Source of the DNA: Polychytrium aggregatum
Taxonomy: Eukaryota; Chytridiomycota; Chytridiomycetes; Polychytriales
DNA length: 26,182 nucleotides
Assembly: GCF_025602895.1 (NCBI RefSeq)
Contig: NW_026516530.1
Location: 1 to 26,182, forward strand
Direction: 5' to 3'
Of this stretch, positions 1-8,950 are shown in pieces (the stretch's first letter is position 1; each line of letters begins with the position of its first letter). Made by a program: the position numbers and the translations under genes. The notes beneath the pieces were generated by a model. That model worked only from the letters and a program-made list of their open reading frames with translations, made no database searches and was not told the DNA's origin.

Positions 1-745
1 TCCTCCCGGTGGAGGACTGGCTGCAGCAACTCGAGGACTACCTCGATGCTGCCCAAGTCGCCCCCACCCACCACATCGTCGCCGCCAAGCTCTGCTTAAA
101 GGACCAGGCGTACCGTTGGTACCGCCGCCAAGGGTTCGACGAGCAGAGCGAAGGTGTGTTGACGACTTCAAGGACCGCCTCCGTCGCCGCTTCGGCAGCC
201 CCAATGCTGAACTCATTGCCCGTGACAAGCTATATCTCTCGTGCAGCGTGGTTCTGTGACCCGCTACATCGAGGAGTTTGAAGACCTCTCCTCCCAGATT
301 GAGGAGCTGGGCTCTGCTGATGCGATGTACCTCTTCCAGAAGGGCCTCAAGCCCAAGATCAGAGAGTACATCGCCAGCAACCCTGATGCCCGCAAGTCCC
401 TGGACGTGATGATGGACGTTGCCGAGAACCTCGACAACGTCCAGTACCATGGCCGCCAGTTCTACCCGCAGCTGGCAGGCGGCCATCGGTCTCATCACGT
501 CCCAGCCCGTCCGCCTCGCCCGGCCCCGCCCGCAAGACCCATGCCTGAGCCCATGGACGTTGACGTCAACGCCATGGAGGCTCGTGGCCCTCCCCGCTCC
601 CGGTTCCAGCAAGCTGCCACTGTCTCCCCCAAGGACAGACAGAAGCAGGAGGACCTCCGCCATGGTTCCTGCTTCTTCTGTCACCGGACCGGGACACCAG
701 GCCAAGGAGTGCCCCATGAAGTCGGGAAACGGCCGACCCTACTAG
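1..745 (+). pseudogene. gag: R1 copy A gag, partial and frameshifted
   Basis: Gag forms the virus-like particle and its zinc knuckle binds element RNA. The start codon is off the left edge. Compared with the intact gag of copy B this copy has single-base losses near 6, 164 and 235 and a single-base gain near 688, so no continuous frame remains. Segments of the capsid region and the CCHC knuckle (C-F-F-C...H...) are still recognisable in different frames, and the stop TAG equivalent is at 743-745. I saw no substitutions against copy B, only indels, so the breaks may be sequencing errors rather than decay. Confidence 0.85.
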
Positions 746-767
746 GTGGCTCTGGAGCCCTAGTAGG
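724..767 (+). promoter_or_regulatory. -1 frameshift signal, R1 copy A
   Basis: Heptamer GGGAAAC at 724-730, a 7-nt spacer (731-737), then a perfect 9-bp stem: cctactagg at 738-746 and cctagtagg at 759-767. The gag stop lies in the 5' arm. It is identical to the copy B signal described at 22177-22220. Confidence 0.7.
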
Positions 768-2869
768 AGACCAACGCCGTGGATTGCTCAATGCAGTCCC
801 GCGTCTCCAGAGGAAGTTCACCTCGCCCCCTCCCCCGAAGGAGAAACAAACCAAGTGTTGTGCGTCGTGCGAGAGGTGCATGGTGGCGCAAGCCGCCTGC
901 CTCTCCACGAACGTGAAGAGAAAACCAAAATGAAAACCAAAACAAAAAAGAAAATCAAGAACCCTTGAGGGACAGGGACCGCCTGTGCCCTCACCCCTGT
1001 CAAGTCGTGTGTGTCGGATGCTTCCGACATGTGTCCGCAAGCCGTGGACGTCGTGTGCAATGGCGTGCTGACGCCGCAGGCCCCCGCAATGGCCGAACCC
1101 TATCCAAAATGTCCGAGTGGCCGTGATGAAGCCAACCAAGACCAAGTGTCGCCCGTTCCCCCAAGTCAAGTCATGGTGCAGGAGGCTGTGCAGGAGGACC
1201 ATGAAGAGTCCCTGCTGTACCTCCCTGCCACCGTCCAAGGTCACACCGTCCGAATGATGGTGGACTCTGGAGCAAGCTGCAACTTTGTCAGCAGACGCTT
1301 GCTCCAGGAGCTCAACATACATGCAACCAAGAAGAAGTCGCCGATGAGTGTGGCGCTTGCAGACGATCGTGTGCAGCAGTGCACACACCAAGTGGTCCTG
1401 CGAGTGGCCCTCCATCCCAAGTACCATCCTGTCCTGTTGTTCCAAGTGATCGACACCAAGTTCGATGCCATCCTCGGCATGAGCTGGCTTGCTCGTGCCG
1501 AGCCGACTCCAGTCGTCGACTGGAAAGGCCGCACTGTCCGTGTTGGCCCTGACATTGTCCTGCAGGGCATGGCCTCACCCAACATGCCACCTCTCCTCTC
1601 AGCCATGCAATTCAAGAGGCTGATCAAGAAGGACACGTCGTTCCTCTGTGTCGTGCGTGAGGTCGACGACACCGACCAAGCCGGTCCCGGTCCCCCGCCT
1701 GTGGTGACCAAGCTGCTCGACGAGTACAAGGACGTATTCCCCGACCAGTTGCCACAATGCCTGCCACCCCAACGCACCGTCGATCATCGCATCGACATCG
1801 AACCAGGCTCGTCGCCTCCGTCAAGACCGACGTACCAACTGTCGCTGACGGAGATGGACGAACTCAAGCGCCAGTTGGATGACCTCCTCGCCCATGGGTT
1901 CATCCGCCCGAGCCAGTCACCGTATGGTGCACCAGTGCTCTTTGTCAAGAAGAAAGAAGGTGATCTCAGGATGTGCGTCGACTATCGCGCACTAAACAAA
2001 CAGACCATCAAGAACACCTACCCGTTGCCCAGGATCGACGAGTTGATGGATCGTCTGAGTGGAGCAAAGGTCTTTAGCAAGATAGACCTCCGCTCAGGCT
2101 ACCATCAGATCCGCATCCACGAGGATGATGTCCACAAGACCGCCTTCAGGACTCGCTACGGACTGTACGAGTTCCTAGTGCTGCCGTTCGGATTGACGAA
2201 CGCACCTGCCACGTTCATGCAGCTGATGAACGATGTGTTCCGCCAAGAGCTCGACAACTCTGTCATCGTGTACCTGGATGATATCCTTGTGTACAGCAAG
2301 GATGAAGCGACCCATGAAGGTCATGTCGCCCGCGTGCTGGCCAAGCTACGCGAGCACAAGTTGTATGCCAAACTGTCCAAGTGTGAGTTCTTCAAGAATC
2401 AAGTCCCGTTCCTGGGACACGTTGTCTCAGGAAGAGGAATCGAAGTCGACCCCGCCAAGGTCAAGTCTGTGGTCGAGTGGCCGCCGCTCGCATGCGTCTC
2501 TGACGTGCAGTCGTTTCTCGGTCTCGTCAACTACTACCGCCGATTCATCCCCGATCTGGCGCGCACTGCCGGTCCACTCACAGACCTACTCCGCAAAGAG
2601 TGCCCCTTCGTGTGGGACCACCCACAACGCCAAGCGTTCGAGACCCTCAAGCACGCCTTGACGAACGCTCCTGTCCTCGCTGTGTTCGACCCGAACACGG
2701 ATGTCTCCGTGCACACCGACGCCTCCGACTTTGCGGTGGGAGCTGTTTTGATGCAGGAGGGAAGGCCCGTTGCCTTCGAGTCGCGCAAACTGTCCCAACA
2801 CGAGATCAACTATCCCGTGCACGAGAAGGAGCAGCTTGCGATCATCTACGCGCTGCAGAAGTTCCGAGT
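731..2869 (+). pseudogene. pol: R1 copy A pol, N-terminal part (protease, RT, RNase H start)
   Basis: This polyprotein part matures into the enzymes that copy element RNA to DNA. Visible in order: retroviral-type aspartic protease with V-D-S-G-A-S around 1260; reverse transcriptase with F-V-K-K-K and C-V-D-Y-R-A-L-N near 1940-1995 and the catalytic Y-L-D-D near 2270; RNase H start with H-T-D-A-S-D-F near 2713. The frame is open from about 1000 to 2869 and is broken only by R2, which enters at an R-V codon pair in RNase H. The stretch 731-980 carries three further single-base differences from copy B (near 807, 930 and 975), so the link from the frameshift site to protease is lost as read. Expression would need the -1 shift at 724. 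Confidence 0.88.
2865..2869 (+). repeat. Target-site duplication of R2, left copy
   Basis: The 5 bases cgagt directly before the R2 LTR recur directly after R2 at 8946-8950. A 5-bp duplication is typical of Ty3/gypsy integration and fixes the R2 boundaries. Confidence 0.95.
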
Positions 2870-3288
2870 TGTAAGGAGTGAACAAGCGCAAGGACGAAGA
2901 CCAAGTGCTTGGTATGAGCTTTATTAGCTTTTAGCCCCGAACACCAAAGAACAAGTTTTGTTCGAACTGGTGTTCAACATAGGCTCAGACATGCAGGGCT
3001 ATTTATAGACCGGGAGAAGGTCGAGGGGCAAAAGTGGGCGAGAAGGGTGGAGCATCACAGAGAAGCGAGAAGGGGGTGCGAGAGTGGCTGGTGTGCAAGC
3101 GAGAGAGGCTTGGCACAGCCCGGGGACATGTGCCGAGCGGTGGGGGAGGCAGGAAACCAGTAGACGCGGGTGGCAACGGCGCGTGCTCATGCATGGGGGC
3201 AAACAAACACGTGGGGACTCATGATTGGTGCGGAGGGCGAGAGCATGCGGGACAATCTCATTGGTCCGTTGTGATGCTGGTCATCACA
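2870..3288 (-). repeat. R2 3' LTR
   Basis: A 419-bp copy matching 8527-8945. Read on the minus strand it begins TGTGATG and ends CTTACA. It contains a TATA box (TATAAATA, plus 3000-3007), a hairpin region (2939-2975) and a poly(A) signal (AATAAA, plus 2920-2925), giving a U3-R-U5 order consistent with the minus strand. As the 3' LTR it should supply the poly(A) signal. Confidence 0.95.
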
Positions 3289-3302
3289 CTATCTCCTCCT
3301 TA
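3289..3302 (-). other. R2 polypurine tract
   Basis: On the minus strand this reads AAGGAGGAGATAG directly against the 3' LTR, the expected place for the plus-strand DNA primer. The pol stop codon (TAG, plus 3289-3291) lies inside it. Confidence 0.8.
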
Positions 3303-6300
3303 AACTACGGCGTGTTCCATCTTGAGTTCTCCTGGGGCCAGGCTTGTCTGGGTAGCGTCGGTGGTACTCCGCGGCCACCGTTGGGGCAAAGACAATGTCG
3401 GCGGGCTCCCAACTTCGATCGGTGACCGGGTAGCCTTTCCAATCGATGAGATAGTGCAGCTTTCCGCGCACGAACTTGGAGTCTAAGATCTCTTCGACCT
3501 CCCACTCCAAGTTCCCATCGATGACCACCGCAGGGGGCGGCGCTTGCACCCGACCCGGAAGCGAGTTCTTCTTGTAGGGCTCAAGAAGAGACACATGGAA
3601 CACCGGGTGCACCTTTATGTCCTTTGGCAAGTCCAGGCGGAAAGCCAATGTCCCGACGGCCTCGAGGATGGTGAATGGTCCAATCCTCTGGTAATCCAGC
3701 TTCTTGCTTGGGCGAGTGGTGCTGATGTTACGAGTCAGCACCCAGACTTGATCGCCCGGACGCAAGTCGGGAGCCTGGGACCTCCGGAGATCTGAGAAGT
3801 GCTTGTAGTCAGACTTTGCCTTCTCAAGATTCTCCTTCAACAGTGCCAGGTTCCGCTGGAGATGTTCAACCCTCTCCGTGGCAGAGGGAACATCAGGGCC
3901 GCCAGCGACAACGGGGACTTCGAACCTTGGGTGGAACCCATAGGTTGCCAAGAATGGCGAGGCATGTGTTGACGAGTTCTCGAGGTTATTGTAAGAGAAC
4001 TCGGCCAACGGCAGCAGCTCGGCCCAGTCATCTTGCTGATACGACGTGTAACAGCGCAGGTATTGGTTGATGACCTGGTTGACCCTCTCAGTCTGTCCAT
4101 CGGTCTGGGGATGGAAGGCCGTGGACAGACTGGTTTGGATCCCGAGCTGCGTGCAGAGTGCCTTCCAGAACCGAGAGGTGAACTGACTTCCTCGGTCTGA
4201 AACCACTGTGTCGGGGAGGCCATGGAGACGAAAGACATTGTCGAGGAACAGTGACGCAGTCTCCTCCGCCGACGGCAGTGAACGCCAGGACATAAAGTGT
4301 GCCATCTTTGTGAGGCTGCATACCACCACAAAGATGCAGGTGTGACCCTTGGACTTTGGCAGATCAGTGATAAAGTCCATGGTCAGTGTCCCCCAGGGTC
4401 GATCGGCTGTCTGGAGTGGCAACAGGAACCCAAACGGCTTGTGTCGCGGAGCTTTCGAGCGTGCACAGGTGTCGCACGTCGAGACGTACTCTTTGACATC
4501 TTTCCGATAGGTTTGCCACCAAAACTGTCGCGATACCAGAGCCAGAGTCCGTCGGATGCCTGGATGACCCACAGCGACTGGGTCATGGCACGACTTGAGC
4601 GCCGGAACTCGGCACGACTCTGGGACCACAATCCTGTTCTGGAAGGTGAGGTACTGGCCATTCCAGACGAACTTCGGGTCACGACGGTATTTGTCTAGAC
4701 CGGGATCCCGAGCCTGCTCTTCGGCTATGAGCTGCAGCAAATCCACAGGGTCACTGCGACTTGCAACCGAAGAGCGGGCGTCTCTGCTTCGGAGCACGCG
4801 TATCACCGCGGCAGGATCGAGAAGCAGAGGCGGATCCCTCGACACGGAGGCCGACGAAGGGATGTAGTCCGAGCGACGAGACAGGGCATCGGCCTTGCCG
4901 TTCCTCGCACCAGGACGGTACTGGATGCGGATGTCGAACCGAGACAAGAACTGGGACCACCGTGCATGACGCTGGTTTAGGATGCGAGCCGTTGCCAGGT
5001 ACTCCAAGTTCTTGTGATCGGTCAGAACGGCAACGGGATGCTGGGCGCCTTCGAGGTAGTGTCGCCACGCCTCGAAAGCCTCCTTGATCGCCAACAGCTC
5101 TTTCTCGTATATGCTGTAGTTACGTTCAGCATTCGAGAGTGTCCGCGAATGGAACGAGCAAGGATGAAGGCGATCATCAGCACCCCGCTGGGAGAGCACG
5201 CATCCAAGCGCAAAGTCCGACGCATCTGACTCTACGACGAACGGCTTGGATGGGTCCGGATGCACCAGAACGGGCTCCGAAACGAAGGCATCCTTCAAGG
5301 ATCTGAATGCTTTATCGGCTTCGCGGGACCACTGGAAGCCATGCGTCTTCCGGAAGAGCCGAGTCATGGGCCCCGCGATCTTTGCGTATCCATCGATGAA
5401 GCGTCGATAGAAGTTCGCAAACCCGACAAAGGATCGAAGATCCGAGATGTTGCGCGGTATGGGCCAATCCAAGATCGCAGAGAGCTTGGATCGCTCCATA
5501 CCGATGCCCTCGGGCGAGACCATGAAACCAAGGAACGAGACCGAGGTTTTGGAGAACTCGCACTTCTCCAGCTTGCAATACAGCTTTGCAGCTCGGAGCT
5601 TCGAGAGGACCTGCTTGACGTGCTCTACATGCTGCGACGGATCAGCACTGTAGATCAAGATATCGTCAAGATACGCAATTGCGAACTGGTCCAACTCGGT
5701 GCGCAGGACGTCGTTGATGAAGTGCTGGAACGTCGCTGGCGCGTTGGTGAGCCCAAAGGGCATCACCAAGTACTCGAAGTGCCCATATCGAGTACGGAAA
5801 GCTGTCTTCCACTCGTCCCCGGAGCGGATGCGCAGCAGATTGTAGGCTCCACGAAGGTCCAGCTTAGTGAACACCTTCGCGCCTCGAAGTCGGTCCAGCA
5901 GCTCGCCGATCAGCGGTAAAGGGTAACGGTTCTTTACCGTGATACCGTTCAGTGCGCGGTAGTCAACGCAAAGACGAAGTGAGCCGTCCTTCTTCTTGAC
6001 GAAGAGGATTGGTGAGCCTGCTGGGGACGACGAAGGACGAACGAATCCCTTGGCAAGATTCTCGTCGAGATAGTCACGCAGAGCGTGAAGTTCGGGCTCG
6101 GACAGTGAGTACAGAGGCCCGAACTTTGGCGACTTGCCCGGCTCCAAGTCAATGGGGCAGTCATAAGGGCGATGCGGAGGCAAGGAGTCAGCTTCCTGTT
6201 TAGAGAAAACAGACAGGAAGTCCTTGTACTCCGCAGGCACTTCGACAGTCGCAGTGCTCGGCTCGTCAGTGGGCAGGACATGGACCTGAAAGATGGTCAG

Positions 6301-7389
6301 GGGTTGCGTTCCATGCCTGCATGCATCCAAAGACTCGCGCATCGAGCGGTAATCAATGCTGCAGACGCGGAGAGGAGCGTCCGAGCTGAGAGGAGGGGCG
6401 TGGACAAGGTCAGAATAATGTTCGACGGTTACTTTATTCTGAACAATGTCCGAAGAACAAACAACAGGAGGAGGTACATCAAGGAGGGAAAGAGAACTGA
6501 CAACAGAAGAAGGGGTTTGGGAAGAGCGAAGGGGTTCGGGAGGAACAAGACAAGAAGGGGAAGACGAAGGTGGGAGCGTAGGAGAGGAGCTTAGATCAAT
6601 CAAAGGAGTGGAATCATCAAGAAGGGGAGTGACATTGGAGGAAGTGGAGCAAGACGAAAGAGAAGTAGTGCATGGAGAGGGGTCGGAATCAACAGAAGGA
6701 GGGAGACAAAGAAGACCGCGAGACCAGACAATCTTGGGCTCGGCGGTGCGCAACCAAGGAAAGCCAAGGATAAGTGGTTGATGTGGAGACCTGATCACAT
6801 CGAACCGAAGGCGTTGCGAGACGTCCCCGAGAATCACCTCGAGTGGAGCAGTCTCGCGGAGGATGGGGCCAGACGACAGCGGCTTACCATCCACGCCTTC
6901 CACTGCCAAGGGCGAAGCCTTGGAGCAGGTGGGGACAGAGTGTCGAGCAACAAAGTCCTCGTCGATAAAGTTGCCAGAGGCACCAGAATCGACAAGTCCT
7001 TCGCACGACAGAGAATCACCAGAAGGAAGACGAACAGCGACGGGAACAACCAACGAGCAACGACGAACAGACGAAACACAAGACTTTGGTTCGGTACCAG
7101 CTTCGGCACCAGGGTTGCGGCTAGCACAGACAGTTAACTTTGCCGAGGGTTGGCAGGACAGCTCAGGTATTTGCACCTGTGGATGAGGTGCAGTTCCCAG
7201 TGACACCAGAGGTGCCACGGGTACTATGCCAGAGCTGAGAGTGTCCGCCGGTCCAGAGGCAAGGCGAAGCTGTCCGCACATCACTGCTTCCCCAGTACTT
7301 ACCAAAGGCACCTTACCAATGTCTTCACTTTCGGAAGGCGGTGGGCACGGCTCCGGTTCAAGGCCTTCACTTAGAACCGGGCCTGGTCG
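3289..7389 (-). CDS. pol: R2 pol: protease-RT-RNase H-integrase-chromodomain
   Basis: This is an intact polyprotein frame. Counting from plus 7311 (a GTG, not a true start) it has 1340 residues: protease V-D-S-G-A-S at about 107-112; RT with C-V-D-Y-R-A-L-N near 448 and Y-L-D-D near 547; RNase H with E-S-D-A-S-D-F; integrase H2C2 zinc domain near 905-945 and catalytic D, D, E near 979, 1037 and 1073; a GPY/F-like module with G-P-F; and a chromodomain near 1270-1303 (W-E-V-E-E-I-L, W-K-G-Y). The chromodomain is expected to steer integration to marked chromatin. The frame is -1 to gag and extends upstream past the gag stop to the slippery site, so it should be made as a Gag-Pol fusion, not from its own start. 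No stop or frameshift was seen. Confidence 0.95.
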   Translation of the reverse strand, partial: RPGPVLSEGLEPEPCPPPSESEDIGKVPLVSTGEAVMCGQLRLASGPADTLSSGIVPVAPLVSLGTAPHPQVQIPELSCQPSAKLTVCASRNPGAEAGTEPKSCVSSVRRCSLVVPVAVRLPSGDSLSCEGLVDSGASGNFIDEDFVARHSVPTCSKASPLAVEGVDGKPLSSGPILRETAPLEVILGDVSQRLRFDVIRSPHQPLILGFPWLRTAEPKIVWSRGLLCLPPSVDSDPSPCTTSLSSCSTSSNVTPLLDDSTPLIDLSSSPTLPPSSSPSCLVPPEPLRSSQTPSSVVSSLSLLDVPPPVVCSSDIVQNKVTVEHYSDLVHAPPLSSDAPLRVCSIDYRSMRESLDACRHGTQPLTIFQVHVLPTDEPSTATVEVPAEYKDFLSVFSKQEADSLPPHRPYDCPIDLEPGKSPKFGPLYSLSEPELHALRDYLDENLAKGFVRPSSSPAGSPILFVKKKDGSLRLCVDYRALNGITVKNRYPLPLIGELLDRLRGAKVFTKLDLRGAYNLLRIRSGDEWKTAFRTRYGHFEYLVMPFGLTNAPATFQHFINDVLRTELDQFAIAYLDDILIYSADPSQHVEHVKQVLSKLRAAKLYCKLEKCEFSKTSVSFLGFMVSPEGIGMERSKLSAILDWPIPRNISDLRSFVGFANFYRRFIDGYAKIAGPMTRLFRKTHGFQWSREADKAFRSLKDAFVSEPVLVHPDPSKPFVVESDASDFALGCVLSQRGADDRLHPCSFHSRTLSNAERNYSIYEKELLAIKEAFEAWRHYLEGAQHPVAVLTDHKNLEYLATARILNQRHARWSQFLSRFDIRIQYRPGARNGKADALSRRSDYIPSSASVSRDPPLLLDPAAVIRVLRSRDARSSVASRSDPVDLLQLIAEEQARDPGLDKYRRDPKFVWNGQYLTFQNRIVVPESCRVPALKSCHDPVAVGHPGIRRTLALVSRQFWWQTYRKDVKEYVSTCDTCARSKAPRHKPFGFLLPLQTADRPWGTLTMDFITDLPKSKGHTCIFVVVCSLTKMAHFMSWRSLPSAEETASLFLDNVFRLHGLPDTVVSDRGSQFTSRFWKALCTQLGIQTSLSTAFHPQTDGQTERVNQVINQYLRCYTSYQQDDWAELLPLAEFSYNNLENSSTHASPFLATYGFHPRFEVPVVAGGPDVPSATERVEHLQRNLALLKENLEKAKSDYKHFSDLRRSQAPDLRPGDQVWVLTRNISTTRPSKKLDYQRIGPFTILEAVGTLAFRLDLPKDIKVHPVFHVSLLEPYKKNSLPGRVQAPPPAVVIDGNLEWEVEEILDSKFVRGKLHYLIDWKGYPVTDRSWEPADIVFAPTVAAEYHRRYPDKPGPRRTQDGTRRSLRRR

Positions 7390-7395
7390 TTTCCC
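7353..7395 (-). promoter_or_regulatory. -1 frameshift signal, R2
   Basis: On the minus strand: GGGAAAC (plus 7389-7395) placed in gag frame as G|GGA|AAC, an 8-nt spacer, then a 7-bp perfect stem CCGGTTC (plus 7374-7380) with GAACCGG (plus 7353-7359). The gag stop TAA lies in the loop directly after the 5' arm. The pol frame is exactly -1 relative to gag. The heptamer is a well-known retroviral slippery type; function here is inferred. Confidence 0.75.
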
Positions 7396-8348
7396 GAACT
7401 GAAGTCTTGCACTTCTCCATCTTCGTAAACGATGGTGCGGATGATCCTCGGGCCGGGAGGTCCAGGGGGCGGTCCGGTAGCTCTGGTAGATCCAAACTTG
7501 ACGGGGCAGTTTCGTACCAAGTGGCCCTTCTTGCCACAGTACAGGCAGAGTCCAAAGCGGCGGCGGCGTTGTTTCTCCTCGGCGGTCAGGGGTCCAGAGA
7601 CGGCAGAGTCCACTTGCATGGGCTCGGAAACAATGTAGGAGGGGTGCGGCGGAGCGAGGACGGACGCGGGAGCGATGGCGGGAACGGCAGCGGAGGCGGA
7701 ACCAAAGGCGAACTGGGAAGACCGGTAGCGGGCAGGCGTGCTTCGGCGCTCTTGACGGCGCTCGCGGATTCGTGCATCGAGCTCGTTACAAAGCTCGATG
7801 TACTCCTCCAGATCTCGTGGCAGAGGGCGAACTCGCGAAAGTTCGTCTCTGACATCATCCGACAAGCCAAGTCGGAAGAACGAGATCTTTGCACCGTCGT
7901 TCCAAGTCGTATCGGCGGCAATACGAAGGAACTCGGATGCATAGACTGCGCACGGGCGGTTGCCCTGAGACAGTGTGGTGATCACTGACTCGGCAGTCCT
8001 GGCCCGATCAGGGTCGTCAAACACTTTGGAAAAGCGTTCTAGGAAATCGCCAAAAGAGTTGAGTCGGGGATCACCCATCTCAAGCATCGGAGTCGCCCAC
8101 TGGAGAGCCGGTCCAGTGAGCAGACTAATGACGAATCCGACCTTAATCGGGTCAGCAGGGAACCGGTGGGGCTGCATTCGTATATACAGTTTGCACTGAT
8201 TTACGAATGCCCGGAACCCTTGCCGGTTACCGTCGTAACGGTCCGGCATCTGCACGCTGTACCCAGCGGCAGGAGCATCGCGAGCTGTCCGGAGCTCGGC
8301 GAGCTCGGCCTCCAAGGCACGGAGGCGGTCCACGAGGGCAGGATCCAT
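7371..8348 (-). CDS. gag: R2 gag
   Basis: A 325-aa capsid/nucleocapsid polyprotein with an ATG start at plus 8346-8348 and a TAA stop at 7371-7373. Residues about 1-25 are a charged helix (R-A-L-E-A-E-L-A-E-L). The middle is a Ty3-type retrotransposon gag domain with conserved aromatic and hydrophobic positions (F-R-A-F-V-N-Q; W-A-T-P-M-L). The CCHC zinc knuckle C-L-Y-C-G-K-K-G-H-L-V-R-N-C is at about 268-281, preceded by the P-M-Q-V-D signature seen before the knuckle in many chromovirus gags. The length is normal and no breaks are visible. Confidence 0.93.
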   Translation of the reverse strand: MDPALVDRLRALEAELAELRTARDAPAAGYSVQMPDRYDGNRQGFRAFVNQCKLYIRMQPHRFPADPIKVGFVISLLTGPALQWATPMLEMGDPRLNSFGDFLERFSKVFDDPDRARTAESVITTLSQGNRPCAVYASEFLRIAADTTWNDGAKISFFRLGLSDDVRDELSRVRPLPRDLEEYIELCNELDARIRERRQERRSTPARYRSSQFAFGSASAAVPAIAPASVLAPPHPSYIVSEPMQVDSAVSGPLTAEEKQRRRRFGLCLYCGKKGHLVRNCPVKFGSTRATGPPPGPPGPRIIRTIVYEDGEVQDFSSGNDQARF

Positions 8349-8372
8349 GGCGGGACTGGGACTGGGACTGGG

Positions 8373-8386
8373 AAAAAAAAAAAAAA
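8373..8386. repeat. 14-base homopolymer in R2 leader
   Basis: Fourteen A on the plus strand (T on the coding strand), 24 bases upstream of the R2 gag ATG, next to three gggact repeats (8353-8371). Such runs are prone to length error in sequencing. Confidence 0.9.
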
Positions 8387-8513
8387 GCGAGGAGGTTCAA
8401 GAACAGGAGAGCGAAGAGGGCTCAGACACAAGTGTGCTTGAGGTTCGGACAGGACTAGGAAAGGGGCGGGGCTAGGAGCGGAAGATACCAAGCAGGTGGT
8501 ATCAGTAGAAGAG

Positions 8514-8525
8514 AGTTCGAACAAA
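8514..8525 (-). other. R2 self-priming primer-binding site
   Basis: One base from the 5' LTR end. The coding strand reads TTTGTTCGAACT, which is the exact complement of AGTTCGAACAAA in the LTR itself (plus 8614-8625; also 2957-2968), roughly 40 bases downstream of the TATA box, where the transcript should begin. This is the arrangement used by Tf1/sushi elements, in which the folded 5' end of the RNA primes its own reverse transcription. No tRNA-like TGG start is present at this site on the coding strand. Confidence 0.7.
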
Positions 8526-8526
8526 G

Positions 8527-8945
8527 TGTAAGGAGTGAACAAGCGCAAGGACGAAGACCAAGTGCTTGGTATGAGCTTTATTAGCTTTTAGCCCCGAACA
8601 CCAAAGAACAAGTTTTGTTCGAACTGGTGTTCAACATAGGCTCAGACATGCAGGGCTATTTATAGACCGGGAGAAGGTCGAGGGGCAAAAGTGGGCGAGA
8701 AGGGTGGAGCATCACAGAGAAGCGAGAAGGGGGTGCGAGAGTGGCTGGTGTGCAAGCGAGAGAGGCTTGGCACAGCCCGGGGACATGTGCCGAGCGGTGG
8801 GGGAGGCAGGAAACCAGTAGACGCGGGTGGCAACGGCGCGTGCTCATGCATGGGGGCAAACAAACACGTGGGGACTCATGATTGGTGCGGAGGGCGAGAG
8901 CATGCGGGACAATCTCATTGGTCCGTTGTGATGCTGGTCATCACA
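8527..8945 (-). repeat. R2 5' LTR
   Basis: A 419-bp promoter LTR of R2. On the coding strand: TATA box TATAAATA (plus 8657-8664), transcript start expected near 8625-8635, self-primer 8614-8625 inside a hairpin region (8596-8632), and poly(A) signal at plus 8577-8582. It matches 2870-3288 with no difference seen. Confidence 0.95.
8596..8632 (-). other. Hairpin around the R2 self-primer
   Basis: The outer arms are gaacacc and ggtgttc, and inside them gaacaa pairs with ttgttc (same in the other LTR at 2939-2975). The self-primer bases form part of this fold, so the RNA could switch between a local hairpin and pairing with the primer-binding site. Confidence 0.6.
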
Positions 8946-8950
8946 CGAGT
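8946..8950 (+). repeat. Target-site duplication of R2, right copy
   Basis: cgagt, the second copy of 2865-2869. Its last base is part of the V codon that resumes the R1 RNase H frame. Confidence 0.95.

Larger units (their letters stand above)
2870..8945 (-). mobile_element. R2: complete chromovirus nested in R1 copy A
   Basis: This is a 6076-bp LTR retrotransposon on the minus strand. Boundaries are set by 419-bp LTRs (2870-3288 and 8527-8945) with TG...CA ends, the cgagt duplication on both sides, and restoration of the R1 RNase H frame when it is removed. Inside, in element order, are a self-complementary primer-binding site, a leader with a 14-base T run, gag, a -1 frameshift signal, a 1340-codon pol without breaks, and a purine-rich tract next to the 3' LTR. 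I could see no difference between the LTRs, which implies recent insertion. It appears autonomous and possibly active. Confidence 0.95.

Noticed and set aside
8497-8505. tggtatcag, the classic initiator-tRNA primer site motif
   Set aside because: It is on the plus strand while R2 is on the minus strand, and it lies about 20 bases from the LTR instead of next to it; the self-complementary site fits better.
8691-8950. Open frame from the R2 LTR joined to R1 integrase
   Set aside because: It is a chance read-through of LTR and target duplication into the interrupted pol; no start signal supports it.
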